This document shows, piece by piece, positions 14,554 through 23,287 of a DNA stretch of 64,000 nt (position 1 is its first letter; the number at the start of each line of letters is the position of its first letter). The DNA is from an uncultured Bacteroidales bacterium (GTDB lineage: Bacteria > Bacteroidota > Bacteroidia > Bacteroidales > UBA932): contig CALVDG010000006.1 of assembly GCA_944326255.1 (NCBI GenBank), positions 1-64,000 on the forward strand, in the 5' to 3' direction. A model generated the notes under the pieces. It searched no databases. It was not told the DNA's origin and worked only from the letters and a program-made list of their open reading frames with translations. Both the position numbers and the translations under genes were made by a program.

Positions 14554-16248
14554 TTATTGGTTTGTCTTTTTCCATGATGCCGGGGTCATACCGGTGCCTT
14601 TCTGAAAGGCACGGTGGAAGACAGAGACGGAATTGTATCCTAAGAAGTCGGCCAACTGTTTAAGGGTCATATTGTTGTCCGGATTGGACAGGATGGTCGT
14701 TGCCTCTGTGATACGGTACATGTTGAGCCATGAATTGAATGACATGCCTGAGTACTCGTTTACTGCCTGGGACAGGTACGTCCTGTTGGTGCCTACTATG
14801 GATGCGAATTTCTCCTGCGTCAGATCTTTCTGCCTGTATAGCTTGTCGGTTTTCATAAGTTTTTCCGATTTCAGGAATATCTCCTTTCTGTTGGCGGAGG
14901 AACTGTCCTTGCCGCGTGGCTTGCTCTCTTCATGATGTGTGGCAAGGTGCTGAGCCACAAGAGTGCGGTACATCTTGAGCTGTTTCCTGTACAGGATAAA
15001 CATTGAGCATGCGAAGATACAGACCACCAAGGATATGAACAGCGAGTTGACAAGCATCCTGTCGGATTTCTGTTTTTCCAACTCTTTGGCAATCATCTGG
15101 CGCTCGTGTTCTATCTGGGAGTTACTCAGGATAAGTCTGTTGAAATCCTGTTCTTTCTTCTGAACCAGACTGTCCGAGTATGTCATGTATTTCAGGGAGT
15201 ATTTTAGTGCGGTATCCGGATCTCCTGCCTTGCTGTACATTATGGCGGTCTTGTAAAGCAGTTCCTGACGGAATTCCATATTCTTGCTTTTCTTGGAAAT
15301 CTCCAGTCCGCTGAGATACATGCTTATGGCTTCCTGAGTTCTTTTCAGTTTGGAAAGCAGGTTGCCGTATTCCAGATATACGAGCGTTGCGGTTCCGGGA
15401 TCGGTATAGTCTATGTATCTGACGGCTGTACTGTAGTGTTTTTCAGCCTCGTCTGTGTCTCCTTGCTCAGAGCAGATGCCGGCGTAGATGGCGTGTATGA
15501 TGGTGTACGTGGTCATGGCTTCCGCCATATGGGCCAGTCTCATGGCCTCGATAATATACGGAAGGGCCTCGTCTGTCTTTGAAGAGAGGCACAGCATCTG
15601 GGCCATCGGTATGAGGGATATGCATTTGCTGTATTCCGATATGCCGTTTTCCTGGCCGGCGTTGTATGCCTGTACCGCATAGTCCATACCGCTGCCGTCA
15701 CCGCGAAGATAGAATATGGTGACTATATTGGCCAGCATGACGATACGGCTTTGTGTGGAACCGTATGTCTCCGCGCAGGCCAGCCCGTCCAGATAGTACT
15801 CCAATGCCTTGGAATAATCCAGCTCTGTCTTGAGGTAGTAGCTGCCCATGATGTTGTCAAAGTTAATCATAAGGGACGGCTCTCCAGAAGTCTTGACGTA
15901 ACGGCTTATCATATCGGCATAGTATTTTGCTGAGTCCACTTCGTTTTCTGTAAACAGGAATGACTGGGCAGTGAAGATGCCGGCGTACATGGCAGTGACC
16001 GAGTCTGCCTCACGCATGGCCTTTATCGCAATGGGACGGGCGGACTGGATAGTAAGGTCGTGTTGTCCGGTCCTGTTGTAGCTGTTCCAGAGTGTTATCA
16101 GGGAGTCTATATGTGTGCCTGATAATTGGGAGTTAATTTTACCCCTTCCTATATATGTTTGATTGTCAATGGTATTGCACGATTGGGCTATCCCGGATAT
16201 CAGAATCGGGAAGAAGAGTAAGAGTAATATTCTATGCCTTGTACTCAT
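14554..16248 (-). CDS. Membrane-anchored TPR sensor with AraC-type DNA-binding domain
   Basis: 564 residues. There is a signal sequence (1-23), a periplasmic series of TPR-like helical pairs (about 50-390, e.g. ALEYYLDGLACAETYG, AEKHYSTAVRYIDYTD), one membrane helix (about 399-420), then a cytoplasmic AraC-type helix-turn-helix domain (about 470-564; YLSQAVNEYSGMSFNSWLN and LADFLGYNSVSVFHRAFQ). Such one-component sensors without a kinase are common in Bacteroidetes. The gene is divergent from the seven-lipoprotein operon 160 bases away, which it most likely controls; the ligand is unknown. TATTTTTG lies only 4 bases before the ATG, implying a leaderless mRNA or a different promoter. Confidence 0.85.
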   Translation of the reverse strand: MSTRHRILLLLFFPILISGIAQSCNTIDNQTYIGRGKINSQLSGTHIDSLITLWNSYNRTGQHDLTIQSARPIAIKAMREADSVTAMYAGIFTAQSFLFTENEVDSAKYYADMISRYVKTSGEPSLMINFDNIMGSYYLKTELDYSKALEYYLDGLACAETYGSTQSRIVMLANIVTIFYLRGDGSGMDYAVQAYNAGQENGISEYSKCISLIPMAQMLCLSSKTDEALPYIIEAMRLAHMAEAMTTYTIIHAIYAGICSEQGDTDEAEKHYSTAVRYIDYTDPGTATLVYLEYGNLLSKLKRTQEAISMYLSGLEISKKSKNMEFRQELLYKTAIMYSKAGDPDTALKYSLKYMTYSDSLVQKKEQDFNRLILSNSQIEHERQMIAKELEKQKSDRMLVNSLFISLVVCIFACSMFILYRKQLKMYRTLVAQHLATHHEESKPRGKDSSSANRKEIFLKSEKLMKTDKLYRQKDLTQEKFASIVGTNRTYLSQAVNEYSGMSFNSWLNMYRITEATTILSNPDNNMTLKQLADFLGYNSVSVFHRAFQKGTGMTPASWKKTNQ

Positions 16249-16327
16249 ACTGCAAAAATAGAAAAAATGTGATACGGAAGTGACGATTTGTTAAATTGTC
16301 AAATGCTCAAAAAAGATTTGCAGGGGT

Positions 16328-16360
16328 TTTGTCAAGGACAATATATCATAGATAAATTTA
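16328..16360 (+). promoter_or_regulatory. Probable promoter of the seven-lipoprotein operon
   Basis: TTTG (16328-16331), a 21-base spacer and TAAATTTA (16353-16360), a near-consensus -33/-7 pair. It lies in the divergent region shared with the TPR/AraC regulator. Confidence 0.45.
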
Positions 16361-16407
16361 CAATCAGTTTTTAACCAAACACCAATTTTAATTAAACAAT
16401 ACTGACC

Positions 16408-18696
16408 ATGAATTTAAGATCAAGATTGATTTATCCACTACTGATGTCCGCTATTCTGTACGTGTTTCTAGCGGGCTGCAAAAAGGAAGAGGAGGCAGTG
16501 CCTGTTATTGACGTTGAGCAGGAACTTTACGAGATCCCGTCGGATAGCAGGCTGTATACTGTGAATTATAAGATAGAGAATGGAGTTTCCGGAGTCTTGC
16601 CGGAGGCCGTGTCCGGTGAGGACTGGGTGACCGGCATTCAGGTGCTTGACGAGACATCGCTTACATTCTCTGTGACAGAAAATGATCAAACCGATTTCAG
16701 AGAGGGCAGTATAGTCATGTCCTATCCAGGAGCGGAGAGCGTGGTCATAAGAATTGTTCAGGCCGGTTCTTCTGGTGAAGATCCGCAGCCGGATGAGGAT
16801 CTGAGTGTTGAGGTGAGCAATGTGACGGCTTTCGCAGCGGATATAACAGTGATCCCGAAAGATAAGGAAATGACTTATGTCATACTCAATGGTCTGCAGA
16901 GCGATATAGATGCCCTAGGCAGTGATGAGGCTGTTACTGAGTATGCGCTTGGAGTATTCCAGGAGGCAGCGGATTACTATGGTTACTCGCTTGAGTTCCT
17001 TCTTGAGAATTCCTCAATACTGTATCATGGAGACTATGAGGGCAAGATGGACGTTTTCCAGCCGGAGAGTGACTATTATATATATGCTTTCGGCTTGCAG
17101 ACTGATGCGACTGTTACGACATCAGTGTTCAAGGCTCCGTTTACTACCACGTCCGTCACTTGGTATGACCAGAGAATCGATTTTGTCGAGGAACAAGTGG
17201 GAACAAGGGATATCAGTATGACGGTGAGTCCTGAAAGCGGGGATTTCCGCTATCTTGCCGGATATCTTTCTGAAGAGGAGTTTGATGTCATAGCGGATTT
17301 TGTCCCGTATATGATACAGGAAACCCAGTTTGTGATTGACATGAATCAGGGCTTCGGTATAGATATGACATGGGAAACGGTCACAAGGGGCGGGGACAGT
17401 ACTATCAACGCCTCCGGTCTGTTTTCTGACTGCAACTATGTGTTCTGGGCGTTCGGGGCCGAGCGCGGGTATCAGAATACGGAGTTGTTCACGCAGACAG
17501 TTGCCACAAGCGGTGTTGAGGTATCTGATGACTGTACTTTTGATATCAGTATAACCGAAACTGGGACGTATGATGTGGCATTCAGTGTGACTCCCACATC
17601 AGACCAGACCAGATACGTGGTTCTGGTGACAGAAGCAGAAGACATTTTAGGACTTGATGACTCCGAGGTGGCTGATGCGTGCATTAATTCATTGAATGAA
17701 AGCTCTCCGGGTTGGGCAACCGACGATAATTTTGTATTTCGGGGTCAAGTAAGTGAGAGTTATGGAGATCTTACGCCTGTTACCTCTTATATGCTTGTAG
17801 TTTTCGGAATTACCACTGAAGGTGAGAGGACTACGGCTGTAGAAATGCAGAACTTCACTACTCAGGCGGTGCCGCAGTCAGATATGGAGTTGTCAATAGA
17901 AGTGGTTTCCAGCACATACTCCAATGTGACGGTCAATATAGCATCGACCTCAGCAGACGAGGAGTATATGTACGGTATAATGACACGTGATCTATACGAG
18001 AGCATGGGTGGAAACGATGAGGCCGTGCTGAACAGCATCATCGCAAGTCATCCGGAACTTTCGCTGAGATCCGGTGTCGGAGACATGCCCGGACAGATAC
18101 TGTACTATGATGCTGAGTATGGTTTTATCAAGCCTGGTGAGGATTACGTGCTCTTTGCTTTCGGATGCAGTTACTGGTATCCCACGACGAGGCTCTTTAC
18201 AGCGGAGTGCAGTACTCCGGCGCGGGAGGTCAGCGACGCACAGGTGGACATAGAGATTACGGTGTATAATGGAGACGACTTTGTCGCTTATGACCCTGTG
18301 ACATACCCCGAGGACAAATACGGCAATCAGGCTGTGGTGTATATCCGTTTCCTGCCCAATCAGGCGACTGCCTCCTGGTATGGATGGATGGAGACAAGAA
18401 GCGCTGAGTATATGGAAGGTCTCAATTATGACATCCTCTTGGGTGCGATCAAGGATCGCGGTACTTACTTCGATTCTCCGGCCGCAGGTACTACTGTCGG
18501 AGTGCTTCCATGGGATTATCAGAACGTCAGCGTGCTGTCGCTGGGCGTCGATGCGGACGGAGTGGATGGAACCCCGGTTATCAGAAGCCTTTGTGTGAGT
18601 CGTGATGACGCGGAGGATTTTGACCCCTCCGTGCTCGGAGCTCATGCTGCGTCAGCGCAGGTATTTTACAGTGATTTGGAAAAAACTAACCTTTAA
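16408..18696 (+). CDS. Surface lipoprotein, BACON-like domain plus four YAFG modules (operon gene 1)
   Basis: 762 residues. The signal peptide ends in LAGC (Cys24), followed by KKEEE, a surface-export type signal. Residues 30-120 form a BACON-like sandwich ending in IRIVQAG. Then come four repeats of about 125 residues, each with strands, a helix carrying a SDEAV-like segment, and a closing strand such as YYIYAFGL, YVFWAFGA, YMLVVFGI or YVLFAFGC. The last 130 residues are a conserved end domain (YNGDDFVAYDP...ASWYGW). Close paralogues are the genes at 23288 and 25488. The function is unknown; a binding or adhesive role is inferred from architecture. A 12-base gap separates it from the next gene. 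Confidence 0.8.
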   Translation: MNLRSRLIYPLLMSAILYVFLAGCKKEEEAVPVIDVEQELYEIPSDSRLYTVNYKIENGVSGVLPEAVSGEDWVTGIQVLDETSLTFSVTENDQTDFREGSIVMSYPGAESVVIRIVQAGSSGEDPQPDEDLSVEVSNVTAFAADITVIPKDKEMTYVILNGLQSDIDALGSDEAVTEYALGVFQEAADYYGYSLEFLLENSSILYHGDYEGKMDVFQPESDYYIYAFGLQTDATVTTSVFKAPFTTTSVTWYDQRIDFVEEQVGTRDISMTVSPESGDFRYLAGYLSEEEFDVIADFVPYMIQETQFVIDMNQGFGIDMTWETVTRGGDSTINASGLFSDCNYVFWAFGAERGYQNTELFTQTVATSGVEVSDDCTFDISITETGTYDVAFSVTPTSDQTRYVVLVTEAEDILGLDDSEVADACINSLNESSPGWATDDNFVFRGQVSESYGDLTPVTSYMLVVFGITTEGERTTAVEMQNFTTQAVPQSDMELSIEVVSSTYSNVTVNIASTSADEEYMYGIMTRDLYESMGGNDEAVLNSIIASHPELSLRSGVGDMPGQILYYDAEYGFIKPGEDYVLFAFGCSYWYPTTRLFTAECSTPAREVSDAQVDIEITVYNGDDFVAYDPVTYPEDKYGNQAVVYIRFLPNQATASWYGWMETRSAEYMEGLNYDILLGAIKDRGTYFDSPAAGTTVGVLPWDYQNVSVLSLGVDADGVDGTPVIRSLCVSRDDAEDFDPSVLGAHAASAQVFYSDLEKTNL

Positions 18697-18708
18697 TACA
18701 GTAATACG

Positions 18709-20322
18709 ATGAAAAGATTTTACAGGGCGGCCATGTCTGCTTTGGCTGTTGCCGCCATTCTTATCGGAGCAGTCTCCTGCAATGAGGATGTTTCCCTGCA
18801 GGGAGGCATTGATGACATTTTGCTTTCACGGCACAGTCTGTCATTGACTGTCGGGGGAGAGTATGAGTTGACATACAGGATTCTGCCTGAGGATGCGGAG
18901 ACGGACAGCCTTGCAGTCTGGTCCAGCGAGGATGAGTCCGTGGTGACAGTCGAGGCAGGCCTGGTGACGGCGGTAGGAACAGGTACGACAGGCATAGTGC
19001 TTGAGATTGCCGGTAAGACTGACCGTTGCGAGGTGACGGTGTCCGACATTCAGATAGATTCCATAATCCTCAACGAGACCTCTGTCCGCCTTCCGATAGG
19101 AGGCACCGTGCAGCTGGAGGCAGTTGCAAGTCCGGAGGATGCAGTGTCCGATCTGAAGTGGAGCTCAGACAATGAGGATATTGCTACTGTAGATGAGAAC
19201 GGTCTTGTGACGGCGGTCTCGGAGGGACTGGCGGTGATTCAGGCATCTGCCGGTGAGGTGTATGCGAAATGCAGTATTGTCGTAGAACCCAAGGAGGTTG
19301 AGAATGTCTCTGTTGATCCCAGGACACTTAATCTGAAGGTAGGGGAGAAGTCTGAACTTGCCTTGACCATAGAGCCTGAGGAACTGGCAGATAGTTATGT
19401 CCTTTGGGCATCAGACAATGAGAATGTGGCTACTGTCGCCAACGGCACTGTAAGCGCGATTTCTGCAGGAGATGCAGTCATTACCGCGACGGTAGGCGGA
19501 ATGAGCGCAAGCTGTAATGTCAGCGTGACAAATGTAGAGGTTGAGAGTATTGTCCTCAACTATACCGAGTATACCCTGAAGGAAGGTGAGACAGTGCAGC
19601 TTACAGCAGTTGTCAAACCTGATAACGCGACAGATGCTGATGTCGTCTGGAGTACGGGGGACCGAAATGTGGCCGCTGTTTCCAAGGACGGTCTTGTGAC
19701 AGCTGTCTCTTCAGGGCAAACTGTCATTACGGCCTCGGCAGGAGGTATGGATGCTGTCTGCACGGTCACGGTGGAGAGCGACGCGCCGGTAGTAGAATGG
19801 GAAGTGGGAGACCTGTATGATGTCGAAGGTCATGACAAGGGTATTGTCGCGCTGGTGTCGGACACTTACATAACTGTCATGCATCTCGAGATAGGTTCTG
19901 CGCAGTGGTCGACTGTTATGGTAAATACTGATCTTTGGGATGATTTTACCGGTTATGGAAAGGAAGGTACTGAACTTCTCATCCAGTATGCAGAGGAGCA
20001 TCCAGGAGAGTATCCGGCAGCGGAATGGTGTGCCTCACAGGGCGGAGACTGGTATATCCCGTCTGAGACAGAGCTGTTGGAGCTGATGAAAAACCATGAG
20101 GCTATCAATGCAGGTCTGGAAGCCAACGGAGGTACTGCCATGACGGTTGAAAATGGAGCAAGGTACTGGACCTGCTATGAGTCAGACTTCTCTGCGGAGA
20201 ATGCAAAATCCGGGTATTTTATGGAGTACGACTGGGATCCTGGCGTTATGTATGTCACAAATGGCGGCCGGTTGAAGACGGAGACGCATTATGTTATTTT
20301 GATTCAGAGAATTGAATTGTAA
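18709..20322 (+). CDS. Surface lipoprotein, four Big2 domains plus Lcl/DUF1566-like end (operon gene 2)
   Basis: 537 residues. The lipobox is AVSC (Cys24), followed by NED. Four bacterial Ig-like group 2 (Big2) domains cover about 35-360, each with ILNET..L..G....L.....PEDA...WSSDN..IATVD..GLVTAV...I.A. The last 170 residues (VGDLYDVEGHDKGIV...GGDWYIPSETELLELM) resemble the C-type-lectin-like Lcl/DUF1566 fold. Big2 rods with a globular tip are a classic adhesin layout; the target is unknown. Same operon and layout as the next two genes. Confidence 0.8.
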   Translation: MKRFYRAAMSALAVAAILIGAVSCNEDVSLQGGIDDILLSRHSLSLTVGGEYELTYRILPEDAETDSLAVWSSEDESVVTVEAGLVTAVGTGTTGIVLEIAGKTDRCEVTVSDIQIDSIILNETSVRLPIGGTVQLEAVASPEDAVSDLKWSSDNEDIATVDENGLVTAVSEGLAVIQASAGEVYAKCSIVVEPKEVENVSVDPRTLNLKVGEKSELALTIEPEELADSYVLWASDNENVATVANGTVSAISAGDAVITATVGGMSASCNVSVTNVEVESIVLNYTEYTLKEGETVQLTAVVKPDNATDADVVWSTGDRNVAAVSKDGLVTAVSSGQTVITASAGGMDAVCTVTVESDAPVVEWEVGDLYDVEGHDKGIVALVSDTYITVMHLEIGSAQWSTVMVNTDLWDDFTGYGKEGTELLIQYAEEHPGEYPAAEWCASQGGDWYIPSETELLELMKNHEAINAGLEANGGTAMTVENGARYWTCYESDFSAENAKSGYFMEYDWDPGVMYVTNGGRLKTETHYVILIQRIEL

Positions 20323-20353
20323 CGGATTGTCCAACAGTTAAAACTTTTATATT

Positions 20354-21697
20354 ATGAATACGTTAAAACAATCAGTATACAGTATGTTCCTGTTGACTGC
20401 CGGTATCGTTCTGGCAGCATCATGCGGCAATAAAGAAGAGGTGGAGCCTGTGTCTCATGAAGTCCTTGCCGTTGAGATCAGCCCCGAGTCGGTGACTATC
20501 CAGGTAGGTGGAGAAGTGTCATTGGAGGCAGTCGTTTTCCCTGAGTCGATGTCGGACAGCGCAGTGGTCTGGATGTCTGCTGATGAGAGTATAGCGACAG
20601 TGGACGAAACCGGTCTTGTCAAGGCTGTCGGCGAGGGCGTGACCGTTATATCCGCACGTTGCGGCAACCGTCTGGGACAGTGTGAGGTGACAGTGGTTGA
20701 GCCTGTGGTCAAAGATGTTATTCTGAGTGAGACCAATATATCTCTCAGAGTGGATGATGTGGATACCCTTACATATGAGGTTGTTCCAGTCAACGTAGGT
20801 GAGTATGTGGCCACCTGGAGCTCTGAGGATGAGAAGATAGCATCTGTATCGGAGGAAGGCTATGTGATGGCCCGCAATGTAGGTAATACAGTCATCACCT
20901 TGTCGGTCAACGGTGTTAGTGCATCATGCTATGTCAGTGTGCGTCCTGTCGATGTGACATCGTTGACTCTTAGTGTCAATGAGCTTACATTGGAGGAAGG
21001 GGACAATGAGCTTCTCGTTGCCAATGTGGCTCCGTCCAATGCCACTTACCGTGATGTCACATGGGAAAGTTCCGACCTGTCTGTGGCTACTGTGGCTGCA
21101 GGAAGAGTGACTGCGCTGAAAGCGGGCAGTGCCGTGATAACTGCTTATTGCGGCGGCTTGTCGGCATCATGTGAGGTTACGGTCACTCAAGTGGAAGGCG
21201 TCAGATATGCGATAGGAGATATATTTACAGCTCCTGACGGCAACAGTGGAGTGGTGTTCTACATTACGGACAATGGCCGTCACGGCAAAGTTGTCGGACT
21301 GCAGGCTACTCCCTTTAGCAGTTCGTATTACAGCAGTGAGTCTGTGTTCATCGGAGCGGTAAGCCCGGACAACGGACGTGAGAATACCGAGAAGATACGT
21401 CAGTCATCCGCTTATGAGACGTCTTATCCGGGATTTAAGTGGATTGAGGACACATATGGTCCGGACTGGTATGTCCCGGCTCAGAATGAGCTGGCTGAGA
21501 TTATGAGGCACTTCAATGATCTCAGAACGATTATTTCCAATGAGGGCGGTATGTGGCTCAATGGTATGCAGACATCCTCCACGGAGGTCAATGCCGGAGA
21601 GTATGTGCAGGTGAACACGAACTACAGTAACGGTTATACAACGGCCAACACGTCCAAGAGCGAGGGATATCAGATGGTGGCCGTGTATGAGTTCTAA
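20354..21697 (+). CDS. Surface lipoprotein, three Big2 domains plus Lcl/DUF1566-like end (operon gene 3)
   Basis: 447 residues. The lipobox is AASC (Cys24), followed by GNKEE. Three Big2 domains span about 38-285, one fewer than in the neighbours. The tip domain is AIGDIFTAPDGNSGVVFYITDN ... YGPDWYVPAQNELAEIM, with the DWYVP signature of Lcl/DUF1566 domains. It starts 31 bases after the previous gene, the longest gap in the operon, and 8 bases before the next. It probably arose with its neighbours by tandem duplication, with loss or gain of one Ig repeat. Confidence 0.8.
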   Translation: MNTLKQSVYSMFLLTAGIVLAASCGNKEEVEPVSHEVLAVEISPESVTIQVGGEVSLEAVVFPESMSDSAVVWMSADESIATVDETGLVKAVGEGVTVISARCGNRLGQCEVTVVEPVVKDVILSETNISLRVDDVDTLTYEVVPVNVGEYVATWSSEDEKIASVSEEGYVMARNVGNTVITLSVNGVSASCYVSVRPVDVTSLTLSVNELTLEEGDNELLVANVAPSNATYRDVTWESSDLSVATVAAGRVTALKAGSAVITAYCGGLSASCEVTVTQVEGVRYAIGDIFTAPDGNSGVVFYITDNGRHGKVVGLQATPFSSSYYSSESVFIGAVSPDNGRENTEKIRQSSAYETSYPGFKWIEDTYGPDWYVPAQNELAEIMRHFNDLRTIISNEGGMWLNGMQTSSTEVNAGEYVQVNTNYSNGYTTANTSKSEGYQMVAVYEF

Positions 21698-21705
21698 ATA
21701 GCGCT

Positions 21706-23277
21706 ATGGGAAAATCTATATTGGCAATGATGTCCGCCGCGGCGATGGTCTTGTTCTGCAGCGGATGCGATAATGGGGAGGAGTTTCAGACTCCTCCTTC
21801 AGTTGAAGGAATAGTCTTGTCCAGAGACGAGATTGTCCTGGAGAAAGGGCAGAAGGCCGTGCTGGAATACGTGATACAGCCCGATGGTGCTGTTCCGGAG
21901 GGAGAGGTTGTGTGGAGCAGTGACAACGAGACCTGCTGTACGGTCTCCGGCGGTGAGGTACTGGCTGTCTCCAATGGAACGGCCAGCATAGTGGTCTCGC
22001 TAGACGGGTTCAGCGACACCTGTGCCGTTACAGTGACCCCCGTAGTGGTGGAGTCAGTAATGCTCAGTGACAGTGTCATAACTCTCATGCCGGGAGATAC
22101 TCATCAGCTTGAGGCTGTCGTGGCACCTGAGGATGCGGAATATGTTCCGGAATGGACAACGGCGGACAACACTGTCGCCGGGATAAGTGACGCGGGACTT
22201 GTGACTGCCATTGCCGTAGGTGAGACAGTGGTGACATTTACTGCAGGAGACAAGAGCGCCTCATGCAGGGTGACAGTAGAACCGGTGGAGGTGGAGGAGG
22301 TTGTTCTCAGTGAGACGCAGCTGACTCTTAGAATAGGAGAGTCTGTGGAACTTACGGTAGAAGTGCTGCCTGAGGATGCTGAGAACAGGACTGTCAGCTG
22401 GAGTTCTTCAGATGCCGGAGTGGCTGCCGTCGACAACGGGGTCGTGACTGCCGTGGGAGCAGGTCAGGCTGTTGTCAGTGCGTCTGCCGGTGGGGTGACG
22501 GCGGAATGTCACGTGACTGTCAATCCTGTGGAGGCCGAGAGCATAACCCTTTCTGTCAATGAGCGCAACTTGTATGTAGGGGAGACATATGTCCTTAAGG
22601 CAGTGATTCTGCCAGAGAATACGACTGACAAGACGGTTGTATGGAGTGTGGACGATCCGTCTGTGGTCTCTGTGGATAACGGAGTAATCACCGCACTTGC
22701 AGAAGGGGACGCGACAGTAACGGCATCGGTCGGGACCCTCAGTGCAGACTGCCATGTGACTGTTGAGGCGAAAGGGGAGATTAAGTCTGACTGGACGGTG
22801 GGAGAGCTTTTCGATGTCAGTGGTTATGGCAGGGGAATCGTGTTCGAGGCCTCTACTGACCATATCAAGGTGGTGTCCATAGACCAGGCATTCCTTTCAT
22901 GGGCAGTCAATCCGTTGTATACTTCGGGTTATACGGATTATGAGGCGGTGGACTGCACTGAGGGCAATGCGGCGCTAGCTGCGGCTGAGGCAGCGCATCC
23001 GGGCAATTTCCCCGCTTATGAGTGGTGTGCGGAGAAGGGATCCGGGTGGGGACTACCTACAAGAAAAGAGTGTGAGGTCCTGTATAGGGATGTGCGGTCC
23101 GTGGTGGAGTCCGTTGTTATTGATTCCGGAGGCTCTGCTTTCCCTGACGAGTGCTGGACTTGCATAGAGGATAGCGTATTCGGCCCGAGTTATGCTTATA
23201 CGTGGGGACTGTATGACGTTAAGCTTAAAACGGAAGAAACCGGTGTTCTGGCCGTTCTGTTGGTTCAATTGCAATAA
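21706..23277 (+). CDS. Surface lipoprotein, four Big2 domains plus Lcl/DUF1566-like end (operon gene 4)
   Basis: 523 residues. The lipobox is CSGC (Cys21), followed by DNGEE. Four Big2 domains cover about 30-360. The tip domain (VGELFDVSGYGRGIVFEASTD ... GSGWGLPTRKECEVLY) is most like that of gene 2; the middle Asp/Trp of DWYxP is replaced (GWGLP), so its ligand site may differ. No membrane segment besides the signal. It is closely spaced with genes 3 and 5 (8 and 10 bases). Confidence 0.8.
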   Translation: MGKSILAMMSAAAMVLFCSGCDNGEEFQTPPSVEGIVLSRDEIVLEKGQKAVLEYVIQPDGAVPEGEVVWSSDNETCCTVSGGEVLAVSNGTASIVVSLDGFSDTCAVTVTPVVVESVMLSDSVITLMPGDTHQLEAVVAPEDAEYVPEWTTADNTVAGISDAGLVTAIAVGETVVTFTAGDKSASCRVTVEPVEVEEVVLSETQLTLRIGESVELTVEVLPEDAENRTVSWSSSDAGVAAVDNGVVTAVGAGQAVVSASAGGVTAECHVTVNPVEAESITLSVNERNLYVGETYVLKAVILPENTTDKTVVWSVDDPSVVSVDNGVITALAEGDATVTASVGTLSADCHVTVEAKGEIKSDWTVGELFDVSGYGRGIVFEASTDHIKVVSIDQAFLSWAVNPLYTSGYTDYEAVDCTEGNAALAAAEAAHPGNFPAYEWCAEKGSGWGLPTRKECEVLYRDVRSVVESVVIDSGGSAFPDECWTCIEDSVFGPSYAYTWGLYDVKLKTEETGVLAVLLVQLQ

Positions 23278-23287
23278 AAACTGAGAG

